A stretch of DNA of 32,842 nt, from contig CAMVOY010000028.1 in the NCBI GenBank assembly GCA_947169235.1, positions 1-32,842 of the forward strand. The letters are read 5' to 3'. This DNA is from an uncultured Lachnospiraceae bacterium. Lineage in GTDB: Bacteria; Bacillota; Clostridia; Lachnospirales; Lachnospiraceae. Below the pieces are notes generated by a model. It saw only the letters and a list, made by a program, of their open reading frames with translations. It was not told the DNA's origin and made no database searches. Position numbers and translations under genes: made by a program. Positions 8,771 to 17,692 of this stretch are shown here, piece by piece; positions within the stretch are counted from its first letter, which is position 1, and each line of letters begins with the position of its first letter.

Positions 8771-9874
8771 TTATATCTTTTTGACCAGATACAAATACTC
8801 CTTCACGTGGATATCTCTGCCGCTTAGGTTCCTGCTGCCGCGGAAGGTATTGTATTCTTTATCAAACACCTTTACCTCTCCGATATCGGAAAGCAAGTCT
8901 ACCATGTCATCCTTCGAGATGAATCCTTCGTCATTAAAGGAGATCAAAAGGTATTTTGCTTTTACATTTTCACAGAGCTTTCTCATCGATTCCTTGGCTG
9001 TTTTTTTACTGTTATAATCTGACTTATTCCACCCCTTTGGGATACCGGAAACCTTACTGATATCAGTCGGTTTTTCATATGTATCTATCAGGTTCAGCAT
9101 GAAGTAATTCGATCCATACGGATGCTGGTTATATGGCGGATCCATGTACGCGAGATCAACCTCGGGAAGCTCATTTACAAGCTCGTTTGCATCCTCCCTG
9201 CTTATAAAAACATCACATGAAAAATTACTGAATATCGGCTTTTTTATTTCTATATCAGAGAGTATTCTTTGGAGTGCATTTCTTCCGTTTCCTCCGTACT
9301 GACCGATACCTGTTTTCGAGTTTTTATAAAACCCTTTAAATACTCCACTGGTGTTGTTATGTACCGACGCCTCATATATAAGCGGCGCAAGTAAAAATGT
9401 CCTGTACGGCTCCGGTATTTCTTCTATCAACTGTCTCGCAGTATCGATATAATTTGCATTTCTTACGGTATAAAAAACTCTCTCATCCTTCTTTATATCC
9501 TGATCATCTTTCGGACTGTAGAGTTCAGAAATAAAGCCACTTTTCAGTGGCTCGTTATCGAGTTTATCTTTGATACTATTATAATACTTATCAAGAGTTT
9601 TTTTATCGACTTCCTCTTCGTTTGTCAGGTAGCATTTGTTTATCGTCTCGGCATACTTTTCAAGGTCATTTACATACAGCTTATCCGCATGCTGCTTCAT
9701 ATACCTCGATACTATCCCCGACCCCGAAAAGAAATCAACTATATCAAGCTTGTCCTTTTTCAGATCATGCTTCACCTCTGAAACTGCCACTCCGATGAAA
9801 TCTAGTAAAGCTCTTTTATTACCGATGTAGGTGATGATCTGCTCTGATAAGTATTCGGGCTTTTCTGTTTTCAT
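8771..9874 (-). CDS. D12-class N6-adenine DNA methyltransferase
   Basis: A 367-aa S-adenosylmethionine-dependent DNA adenine methylase of the MethyltransfD12 family. N-terminal YIGNKRALLDFI (16-27) matches the family's opening substrate/cofactor motif. FFSGSG (48-53) is the AdoMet-binding motif I, MDPPY at 244-248 is the catalytic motif IV, and HNNTSGVFKGFYK (172-184) is a conserved block of the class. The recognition sequence cannot be read. No restriction endonuclease gene is adjacent. It starts 17 bp after the RhuM-family gene, with CGGAG 10 nt before its ATG, so both are probably read from the promoter at 10948-10976. It could be an orphan methylase or the modification half of an unrecognised system. 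Confidence 0.92.
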   Translation of the reverse strand: MKTEKPEYLSEQIITYIGNKRALLDFIGVAVSEVKHDLKKDKLDIVDFFSGSGIVSRYMKQHADKLYVNDLEKYAETINKCYLTNEEEVDKKTLDKYYNSIKDKLDNEPLKSGFISELYSPKDDQDIKKDERVFYTVRNANYIDTARQLIEEIPEPYRTFLLAPLIYEASVHNNTSGVFKGFYKNSKTGIGQYGGNGRNALQRILSDIEIKKPIFSNFSCDVFISREDANELVNELPEVDLAYMDPPYNQHPYGSNYFMLNLIDTYEKPTDISKVSGIPKGWNKSDYNSKKTAKESMRKLCENVKAKYLLISFNDEGFISKDDMVDLLSDIGEVKVFDKEYNTFRGSRNLSGRDIHVKEYLYLVKKI

Positions 9875-9891
9875 TTCTGTTATTCTCCGCT

Positions 9892-10926
9892 TTATCCTCG
9901 GCTATCCTCCATCTGATCAAGCTCCAGTAGATATCTGTCATAATCCGATAAGAACTCTCGATCCTGTATCACGCGATATTTTTCATATTCACTTAATGCA
10001 TGATCCTTAGCTATCTTTGCAGAAATCTTCCCCGAGTCCTGCAACAGTTCCCTATCGTCAGCCTGTAAAAATATATCCAACCGCTCCGACCAATCATGCA
10101 TAGTCATAGGTATGTGGCGCCTTGCACGCCCCTCAGCCAAATCAAGGTACGCGGATACGATACGCTCCAACTGATATAACTCATCCTCATCCAAATAATT
10201 CTTTGCAACAACAACATCTGAAGGAATAATCTTCCCCTCCGGTGCATCCTTCCAAGTAGTCAATCCCATATGATCTTTGCCTGCATCCGCCCTCTCATAG
10301 ATAACCTCTGCAGCCGTATGACCATGTACCGCAAAATGCATCTTGTTTTGAACCTTAGCAAAAAAATCTCTAGTTTCTTTCGCATCCTTGTCGTAATCCA
10401 GCGACGTCGCGTATATATCCGTGATCTTCTGATAAAACATACGCTCTGACAACCGAATCTCCCGGATTTTCTCGAGCTGCTCATCAAAGTATTTCTGTGT
10501 CAGAACACCGCCATTGCGAAATCGTTCCTCATCCATAACCCATCCTTTGATGGTAAACGTCTTTACTATCTGGTTCGCCCAGGCTCTGAATCTGACTGCT
10601 CGCTCGTTATCCACCTTGAATCCCACAGCTATGATCATTTGGAGATTGTAATGCATGGCATTATACGTTTTTCCGTCACTTGCAGTTATTAAGTATTTCT
10701 TAATAACTGATTCTTTATCCAATTCCCCATCTTCAAAAACTTTATTAATATGCTGATTAATGTTTTGCACTGTAACACCATATAACACAGCCATCATCTT
10801 TTGCGTCAGCCATATATTCTCGTCTTCATAACGCATCTCGATGCTCTGTTCATCATCTCCGTTCGAAGCTATAAACGTGAGATACTCTGCCGCAGAAGAG
10901 TGAATCATAATATCATCCTTACCCAT
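9892..10926 (-). CDS. rhuM: RhuM-family protein (COG3943-type)
   Basis: A 344-aa member of the RhuM (virulence protein/death-on-curing-associated) family. The N-terminal part (about 30-120) holds a helix-turn-helix-like region (IWLTQKMMAVLYGVTVQNINQHI) and the diagnostic block YNLQMIIAVGFKVDNERAVRFRAWA. The C-terminal part contains VHGHTAAEVIYERADAGKDHMGLT and is of unknown biochemical function. No signal peptide or membrane segment is visible. The family is often found beside restriction-modification genes and on genomic islands, which matches the methyltransferase gene 17 bp downstream. The start at 10926 is set by AAGGAGG 9 nt upstream; an earlier in-frame ATG lies upstream of the promoter elements and cannot be used. 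The promoter carries a LexA-type box. Confidence 0.9.
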   Translation of the reverse strand: MGKDDIMIHSSAAEYLTFIASNGDDEQSIEMRYEDENIWLTQKMMAVLYGVTVQNINQHINKVFEDGELDKESVIKKYLITASDGKTYNAMHYNLQMIIAVGFKVDNERAVRFRAWANQIVKTFTIKGWVMDEERFRNGGVLTQKYFDEQLEKIREIRLSERMFYQKITDIYATSLDYDKDAKETRDFFAKVQNKMHFAVHGHTAAEVIYERADAGKDHMGLTTWKDAPEGKIIPSDVVVAKNYLDEDELYQLERIVSAYLDLAEGRARRHIPMTMHDWSERLDIFLQADDRELLQDSGKISAKIAKDHALSEYEKYRVIQDREFLSDYDRYLLELDQMEDSRG

Positions 10927-10947
10927 AAGCCAGAACCTCCTTAACAT

Positions 10948-10976
10948 ATTATAGAACATTTGTTCGTAGATGTCAA
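10948..10976 (-). promoter_or_regulatory. Consensus sigma-A promoter of the rhuM-methyltransferase cassette
   Basis: TTGACA (10971-10976), a 17-bp spacer and TATAAT (10948-10953) match the consensus exactly on the minus strand. The -10 ends only 6 nt before the AAGGAGG Shine-Dalgarno (10936-10942), so the predicted start (about 10941-10942) falls at the edge of it and the leader would be about 15-18 nt. Confidence 0.88.
10953..10966. promoter_or_regulatory. LexA (SOS/DinR) operator-like box inside the rhuM promoter spacer
   Basis: On the minus strand CGAACAAATGTTCT contains GAAC-N4-GTTC (10954-10957 and 10962-10965 on the plus strand). This is the core of the Gram-positive LexA consensus CGAACRNRYGTTCG, with 13 of 14 positions matching. 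It sits between a perfect -35 and a perfect -10, where bound repressor would block RNA polymerase. The match and placement are read directly; LexA binding is inference. Confidence 0.75.
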
Positions 10977-11009
10977 GAATCGTTTTCGATCATCAATTAT
11001 AGCAAATAA

Positions 11010-11042
11010 AAGAAATCCGCTCGCACTGCGAACGGATTTCTT
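11010..11042 (-). terminator. Intrinsic terminator of the atp operon
   Basis: AGAAATCCG (11011-11019) pairs with CGGATTTCT (11033-11041), extended by one A-T pair. An inner stem TCGC/GCGA closes on a 3-nt loop. On the minus strand the hairpin is followed by TTTATTT. It lies 30 bp past the atpC stop, matching the end of the ATP synthase operon, and just upstream of the rhuM promoter. Confidence 0.75.
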
Positions 11043-11071
11043 CCTTTTTGTTTTCAATTATTTCTACGCTA

Positions 11072-11491
11072 TTACTTCTTTTCGCCTTCGGCGAGCTCAA
11101 GTCTTACCAAAGACTTTCTGAGCGCCAGCTCCGCACGAGCCATGTTGATGTTTTCATCAGAGCTCTTTAAGCGGCGCTCGGCACGGTCACGTGCCTCCTT
11201 CGCGCGGTCGACATCGATCTCGTCGGGCCACTCGCAGGACTGCGCAAGTATCGTCACCTTTTCCTGTGTGATCTCCATGAAGCCCTCTAAGACGGCGGCT
11301 TCCTTAGTCACGTTATCCGGCTCCGAGATAGTGAGGACTCCCGGGGCCACGATAGTCGTGAGAGGAATGTGTCCGGCAAGGATACCGATATCACCCTCCG
11401 TCGTAGTGAGCTCGACCATCTCGACATCTCCCGTATAGAAGACGCGCTCAGGTGAGATCACCTCTAATTGAAATTGCTTTAATTCAGCCAT
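11072..11491 (-). CDS. atpC: F-type ATP synthase epsilon subunit
   Basis: Epsilon subunit of the F1 sector, 139 aa, a normal length. The N-terminal beta-sandwich contains FQLEVISPERVFYTGDVEMVEL and GDIGILAGHIPLTTIVAPG, the classic AtpC signature. The C-terminal helical hairpin (DRAKEARDRAERRL, then ARAELALRKSLVRL) is present, so ATP-sensitive conformational inhibition is possible. The ATG at 11491 has GAGGTG upstream. It is the last gene of the atp operon, separated from atpD by 58 bp that contain two back-to-back hairpins, and followed by a terminator. Confidence 0.97.
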   Translation of the reverse strand: MAELKQFQLEVISPERVFYTGDVEMVELTTTEGDIGILAGHIPLTTIVAPGVLTISEPDNVTKEAAVLEGFMEITQEKVTILAQSCEWPDEIDVDRAKEARDRAERRLKSSDENINMARAELALRKSLVRLELAEGEKK

Positions 11492-11509
11492 ATTTTTTAC
11501 ACCTCATCC

Positions 11510-11545
11510 GGCCACTTCGTGGCCACCTTCTCCTCAAGGAGAAGG
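11510..11545. repeat. Tandem hairpin pair between atpD and atpC (candidate dispersed repeat)
   Basis: Two perfect stem-loops abut: GGCCAC-TTC-GTGGCC (11510-11524) and CCTTCTCC-TCAA-GGAGAAGG (11526-11545). In the mRNA they precede the atpC ribosome binding site. The combination of a CCTTCTCC-type stem with a GGCC-type stem resembles intergenic repeats I recall from many gut Clostridia. That is memory rather than a search result. It could tune atpC translation or protect processed mRNA ends. Confidence 0.6.
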
Positions 11546-11549
11546 CTTT

Positions 11550-12965
<1,416 letters not shown>

Positions 12966-12972
12966 TTACCTC

Positions 12973-13896
12973 CTATTCGATGGCCGCTGCCCCTGCCACG
13001 ATCTCAGTAAGCTCCTGAGTGATCGCCGCCTGACGGGCGCGGTTATACTGAAGTCCGAGTGTGTCTATCATCTCTTCCGCGTTTGATGTAGCGTTATCCA
13101 TGGCCTGCATACGTGCACCGTTCTCACTGGCGGTAGCCTCAACGAGCGCACCGAATATAAGCGAGTTCATGTACATCGGTATGATATAGGACAGAGTTTC
13201 CTCCTCCTCAGGCTCATAGTTCATGAGCGCCACAGCACCCTTCTGCTCATCTGCTGACTTTTTAGCATCCTCATCCTTTGATGACAGATCACCCATGTCA
13301 GATTCATTTTCGAGATCCTCCTCCGTAAATGGAAGAATCTTCATGAGCCTCGGCGTCTGTGTCATGGTATTTTTAAATACTGTATACGCGAGATAGACTT
13401 CATCGATCTTGCCGCTCTCGAGATCGCCTGTTACGGTCTTTCCGATGGATACGGCATCTCCGAAAAGAGGTTTGTTCATCACTTCGTTGAAGTCATCGCT
13501 CATCTCATAACCGAGACGACGCAGTGACTCCTGGCCTTTTCTTCCGACCGGATAGATAACAACATTCTCTTTGTCAAAACCGGCAGTGTTTACCAGTTTT
13601 ACTATATTTGAGTTGTATCCTCCTGCCAGGCCTCTGTTTGACGTGATGACAATGATACCCGTCTTTTTCGGCCCTTCTTTTTCACTTCCGGCGAGGTAAG
13701 GGTTTGAAATATTGCCTGATTTGGCAAGCATGCCCGAGACCGTCTCGTACATTTTTTCAAAGTACGGCTTGGATTCTTCGGCACGCCCCTTGGCCTTTTG
13801 AAGCTTTACGGTCGAGACCAGCTTCATCGCCTTGGTGATCTGCGACGTCGAGGTTATGGACTCACGGCGCCGCTTTATGTCTCTCATTGAAGCCAT
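12973..13896 (-). CDS. atpG: F-type ATP synthase gamma subunit
   Basis: Central rotor-shaft subunit, 307 aa. The N-terminal helix (MRDIKRRRESITSTSQITKAM) and C-terminal helix (ARMQAMDNATSNAEEMIDTL, then NRARQAAITQELTEIVAGA) are the conserved coiled-coil halves. The central Rossmann-like part contains ITSNRGLAGGYNSNIVK. It is about 20 residues longer than usual because of a charged insert at roughly 195-222 (rich in Asp, Glu, Lys and Ser), discussed as a finding. The ATG at 13896 is preceded by GGAGGAAG. It lies 11 bp after atpA. Confidence 0.98.
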   Translation of the reverse strand: MASMRDIKRRRESITSTSQITKAMKLVSTVKLQKAKGRAEESKPYFEKMYETVSGMLAKSGNISNPYLAGSEKEGPKKTGIIVITSNRGLAGGYNSNIVKLVNTAGFDKENVVIYPVGRKGQESLRRLGYEMSDDFNEVMNKPLFGDAVSIGKTVTGDLESGKIDEVYLAYTVFKNTMTQTPRLMKILPFTEEDLENESDMGDLSSKDEDAKKSADEQKGAVALMNYEPEEEETLSYIIPMYMNSLIFGALVEATASENGARMQAMDNATSNAEEMIDTLGLQYNRARQAAITQELTEIVAGAAAIE

Positions 13897-13907
13897 ATGC
13901 TTCCTCC

Positions 13908-15416
13908 TTAACTAAGGAACGTTTTTTTGAACTCTTCTATAGCAGCGACAAGCTTCTTCTCGGTATCCTCGCTGATCACCTTCTCGTCGCGGATCGCAGC
14001 AGGGATATCAGGGTGCTTTGAGTCAAGGTAATCAAAAAGTCCCTTCTCGAACTCGAGCACATCCTCTACAGGGATATCGATCAGGTACTGCTTGGTAGCA
14101 GCGTAAATGATGATAACCTGATACCAAACCGGAAGCGGATTGTACTGATCCTGCTTCAGGATCTCACGGATACGCTCACCCTGATCAAGCTGTCTCTTGG
14201 TGTCGGCATCAAGGTCTGAACCGAACTGAGAGAACGCTGCGAGCTCTCTGTACTGAGCAAGCTCGATACGGATAGGTCCTGCGATAGACTTCATAGCCTT
14301 GATCTGCGCGGAACCACCAACTCGGGATACCGAAAGTCCCGGGTTTACGGCCGGTCTGAATCCGGAATTGAACATCTCTGTCTCCAGATAAATCTGACCA
14401 TCCGTGATGGAGATAACGTTCGTCGGAATATATGCCGACACGTCTCCGGCCTGAGTCTCAATGATAGGAAGTGCTGTAAGCGAACCACCGCCCAGCTTAT
14501 CCGAAAGCTTCGCTGCTCTCTCAAGAAGTCTTGAGTGCAGATAGAAGACATCTCCCGGATATGCCTCACGTCCCGGCGGACGCTTCAGAAGCAGTGACAG
14601 TGTACGATAAGCCGTTGCGTGCTTACTAAGGTCATCATATATGATGAGTACGTCCTTGCCTGCCTCCATCCATTCTTCACCCATCGCACATCCTGAATAA
14701 GGTGCGATGTACTGCAAAGGCGCAAGCTCACTGGCTGTCGCGGCAACGACAGTGGTGTAATCCATAGCGCCGTATTCTTCCAATGTTTTAACCAGATTGG
14801 CAACGGTAGAAGCTTTCTGTCCGATAGCCACGTAGATACAGAGCACGTCCTGATCCTTCTGGTTGATGATCGTGTCGATCGCGATAGCCGTCTTTCCTGT
14901 CTGACGGTCACCGATGATGAGCTCTCGCTGTCCGCGTCCGATCGGCACCATCGAATCGATAGCCTTGATACCGGTCTGAAGCGGGGTATCCACGGACTTA
15001 CGTGAGATAACACCGTGCGCCACACGCTCGATAGGACGAAGCTTGTCGGTATTGATCGGTCCCTTGCCGTCGATCGGCTGTCCAAGTGCGTTCACTACAC
15101 GCCCCTGCATAGCATCTCCGACAGGTACCGTCATGACACGACCGGTCGTCTTTACGACATCACCCTCAGCGATACCGGATGCGTTACCGAGTAGCACCGC
15201 TCCGACATTGTCCTCCTCGAGATTCAGCACCATGCCGTATACCTCGCCCGGGAACTCCAAAAGCTCTCCCTGCATCGCCTTTTCCAATCCATGGATACGG
15301 GCGATACCATCTGCAACCTGAATGACGGTTCCGACGTTCGCAACTTCGAACTCCGTGCTGTATTTTTTGATCTCTTCTTTGATCACTGAACTGATCTCTT
15401 CAGGTTTTAAATTCAT
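13908..15416 (-). CDS. atpA: F-type ATP synthase alpha subunit
   Basis: Non-catalytic nucleotide-binding alpha subunit of F1, 502 aa. The P-loop GDRQTGKT is at 169-176. Downstream are [36 protein letters not shown] and the alpha signature [14 protein letters not shown], all as expected. It alternates with beta in the F1 hexamer and contacts delta at its N-terminus. The start at 15416 has an AAGAAGGTG site about 10 nt upstream. It is 50 bp after atpH in the operon. Confidence 0.99.
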   Translation of the reverse strand: MNLKPEEISSVIKEEIKKYSTEFEVANVGTVIQVADGIARIHGLEKAMQGELLEFPGEVYGMVLNLEEDNVGAVLLGNASGIAEGDVVKTTGRVMTVPVGDAMQGRVVNALGQPIDGKGPINTDKLRPIERVAHGVISRKSVDTPLQTGIKAIDSMVPIGRGQRELIIGDRQTGKTAIAIDTIINQKDQDVLCIYVAIGQKASTVANLVKTLEEYGAMDYTTVVAATASELAPLQYIAPYSGCAMGEEWMEAGKDVLIIYDDLSKHATAYRTLSLLLKRPPGREAYPGDVFYLHSRLLERAAKLSDKLGGGSLTALPIIETQAGDVSAYIPTNVISITDGQIYLETEMFNSGFRPAVNPGLSVSRVGGSAQIKAMKSIAGPIRIELAQYRELAAFSQFGSDLDADTKRQLDQGERIREILKQDQYNPLPVWYQVIIIYAATKQYLIDIPVEDVLEFEKGLFDYLDSKHPDIPAAIRDEKVISEDTEKKLVAAIEEFKKTFLS

Positions 15417-15466
15417 ATCGTCTATACACCTTCTTTCTAAAACTCAGCGTAAATGTGACAAGCTCA

Positions 15467-16015
15467 TTACTGCAACCTTACGCTTGCGAGCTGTCGTCCC
15501 ATCGCATCCAGCTTTGATCTGATACTGTTATCCAGTACCTGATCTCCGATACGGATGACCATGCCGCCGAGCAAGGATTTGTCTAACTTATAATTCATCT
15601 CAAGCGATGCAAAATCAGTCACTTCGAGCACACGCGCCTCGACCTTCTTTTTCTCGTCAGAGGAAAGCTCCACCGGAGTACAAACCTCCACGACACCGAT
15701 CTTCTGTCTCTCCTTAGCTCTCTCGTCAAAGTACTCAAGTACCTTCTCAAGGTCGCCTATGCGATTCTTCCTGACCATAACATCGATCAGTCCCATCACA
15801 TCATTGGAAAGCTTTCCGCCAAAGATCTCTTTCAAAATTTCCTGCTTTTTTTCCATCGACATATCAGGATGTCTGAGCGTCGGCAAAAATGCAGGGTTGT
15901 CAGCAAGCGCTTTCTCTATGACACGAACCTCATCCCAAACCGATTCCAGTTTGTTCTCTTCTATGGCAAGTTCAAATAATGCATCACCGTACACCTTTGA
16001 TACTAGCTTTGCCAT
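15467..16015 (-). CDS. atpH: F-type ATP synthase delta subunit
   Basis: Peripheral-stalk delta subunit of 182 aa that links subunit b to the top of F1. The N-terminal helical bundle (SKVYGDALFELAIEENKL) and the C-terminal segment (SLLGGMVIRIGDQVLDNSIRSKL) carry the family pattern. The start overlaps the 3' end of atpF by 13 nt, suggesting coupled translation; AAGGAA lies upstream inside atpF. Length is normal. Confidence 0.97.
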   Translation of the reverse strand: MAKLVSKVYGDALFELAIEENKLESVWDEVRVIEKALADNPAFLPTLRHPDMSMEKKQEILKEIFGGKLSNDVMGLIDVMVRKNRIGDLEKVLEYFDERAKERQKIGVVEVCTPVELSSDEKKKVEARVLEVTDFASLEMNYKLDKSLLGGMVIRIGDQVLDNSIRSKLDAMGRQLASVRLQ

Positions 16016-16521
16016 GTCGCATCACCCATTTCCTTCAGTGTTTCATCCACCAGCTGTGCCTGCGTTTTTTCATCCATGGAGCTTTCCACGAATTTTCCTG
16101 CCATCTGCGTAGCTACCTGGACGATTTCCTGCTTGATCTCATCCTTAACCTTGTCCTTCTCGAGAGAGGCTTCCTTCTCGGCACGAGTGATGATACGATG
16201 TGCCTCCTCATCTGCCTCACTGATGATCTCAGTCTCACGCGCTTTTGCTTTCTTGCGCGCTTCCGCCATCATTTCTTCGGATTCTTCTTCCACCTTGGCA
16301 AGCTTTCCGTCATACTCCTCTTTCATGGCAAGCGCGGAATCACGAGCCTCAGCAGCCTCATCAAGCTGATCCTTGATAAACGCTTTTCTCTTTTCGATCA
16401 GCTTCCTCGCCGGATTGAACAAGAGGTAGGAGAGAAGGATAAACAGTATCAGCATTGCGATCAATGTGATACATGTGTCAAATAATGTCTGGGCGTCTAA
16501 CCCAAATATTCTGGGATCCAA
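16003..16521 (-). CDS. atpF: F-type ATP synthase b subunit
   Basis: Peripheral-stalk b subunit, 172 aa. One N-terminal membrane helix (about 14-33, LFDTCITLIAMLILFILLSY) is followed by a long charged coiled coil to the C-terminus. The start codon appears to be TTG at 16521, with GGAGGG about 7 nt upstream. An ATG at 16524-16526 is out of frame and opens only a 9-codon reading frame that stops at 16497. The ORF overlaps atpH by 13 nt and follows atpE by 47 bp. Identity is secure; the TTG start is inferred from the lack of any in-frame ATG at the right place. Confidence 0.95.
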   Translation of the reverse strand: MDPRIFGLDAQTLFDTCITLIAMLILFILLSYLLFNPARKLIEKRKAFIKDQLDEAAEARDSALAMKEEYDGKLAKVEEESEEMMAEARKKAKARETEIISEADEEAHRIITRAEKEASLEKDKVKDEIKQEIVQVATQMAGKFVESSMDEKTQAQLVDETLKEMGDATWQS

Positions 16522-16568
16522 CTCATATCCCTCCTTTCCATTTTTTTAAAAATGTACCTCCGGAGAGA

Positions 16569-16823
16569 TTACGGAAGCAGCGGATTCGCGAACATCAGGA
16601 TCATCGCTACAGCCAGACCGTAAAGACCTGTTGTCTCGGCAACGGCCTGTCCCAAAAGCATTGTTGACATTACCTCACCGCGGGCTCCGGGGTTACGTCC
16701 TACAGCGGATGCTCCGTAACCGGCTGCGATACCCTGGCCTACACCGGGTCCTATACCGGCGATAACCGCCAAACCTGCTCCAATCGCGGATGCTGCTCTG
16801 ATAATAGCTTCTGCCATTTCCAT
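16569..16823 (-). CDS. atpE: F-type ATP synthase c subunit (rotor ring) with Na+-binding signature
   Basis: Rotor-ring proteolipid of 84 aa with two membrane helices joined by the polar loop [10 protein letters not shown]. The ion-binding carboxylate is Glu63 in [12 protein letters not shown]. Gln30 (in GPGVGQG), Val61, Thr64, Thr65 and Tyr68 occupy the positions that bind Na+ and its water in the Ilyobacter c ring, where position 64 is Ser. Members of this family with this pattern are Na+-translocating; that conclusion here is inference from residues. The ATG at 16823 has GAGGA 8 nt upstream. A 106-bp gap separates it from atpB and shows only weak hairpin potential. Confidence 0.98.
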   Translation of the reverse strand: MEMAEAIIRAASAIGAGLAVIAGIGPGVGQGIAAGYGASAVGRNPGARGEVMSTMLLGQAVAETTGLYGLAVAMILMFANPLLP

Positions 16824-16929
16824 AATAGTGTCCTCACTTTCTGCCGCGTTATGCGGACTTGGTTTTTTATGTTATGTTTATTACTTACATGATATAGTCC
16901 GTGTAAGCGTGTTAGTCGTTCGTTACTTT

Positions 16930-17634
16930 TTAGTCTTGGATGTCGGCTGCGTTTGAAACGAATACCATCGTTAGCATTGCGAACACGTATGCCTGCAACG
17001 CACCGGCAAAGACGTCCAAATAGCCGTGAAGTGCGGCCGGCCAACCGATCAGGATGAAGTTCGGAAGCAATCCGTAGATGAGTGTCATCATCATTGTTCC
17101 TGAAAGGATGTTGGCGAAAAGACGGAGTGAGAGAGATACCGGAGTAGCAAACTCACTGATAATATTTACAGGCAGGAACAAGAATATCGGCTCGAAGAGT
17201 CCTTTGATCTTGCCCATCTTCTGCCACTTGAATCCCTGGTACTGGATCATCGCGAATGTGATCAGTGCAAGTGGAAGTGTCACACCGTAGTCAGCAGTCG
17301 GAGGCCTCAGTCCGAAAAGACCGGACAGGTTGCACACTATGATAAGTGTGAACAGCACACCGATATAGTTTTTGAACTTCGGCGCAAGAGTCTTTCCCAT
17401 GTTACTGAGAACCAGACCATCCACCGTTTCCACCAAAAGCTCAAGGATGTTTAGAAATCCTGTTGGTGCCTTGGTCGGATCTGCCTTTTTGATCGTCCTA
17501 TGTGCTACGATACCGAAGATGATCAAAATGATCATGACTATCGCCAAGCACACGTGGGTAGTCGTGATGTAAACATCTGCTCCCAAAAAGCTTAGCTTGT
17601 GGTAACCATGGACGTAAAAATCGACATTTTCCAT
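16930..17634 (-). CDS. atpB: F-type ATP synthase a subunit
   Basis: Membrane stator subunit of 234 aa with five or six helices that forms the ion half-channels. The essential stator arginine is Arg171 in SLSLRLFANILSGT, and the last helix has FAGALQAYVFAMLTMVF with a conserved Gln. The ATG at 17634 follows a GGAGGAGA site. It is downstream of atpI by 58 bp. Length is typical of the short Firmicutes form. Confidence 0.97.
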   Translation of the reverse strand: MENVDFYVHGYHKLSFLGADVYITTTHVCLAIVMIILIIFGIVAHRTIKKADPTKAPTGFLNILELLVETVDGLVLSNMGKTLAPKFKNYIGVLFTLIIVCNLSGLFGLRPPTADYGVTLPLALITFAMIQYQGFKWQKMGKIKGLFEPIFLFLPVNIISEFATPVSLSLRLFANILSGTMMMTLIYGLLPNFILIGWPAALHGYLDVFAGALQAYVFAMLTMVFVSNAADIQD

Positions 17635-17692
17635 ATGCTGTCTCCTCCATTTGTTATTCTATATCCCATGCGCGTCTCTCAGACACACATAA

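Noticed and set aside
8771-10926. Complete restriction-modification system
   Set aside because: The methyltransferase is intact, but neither neighbour has nuclease motifs such as PD-ExK or HNH that I can see.
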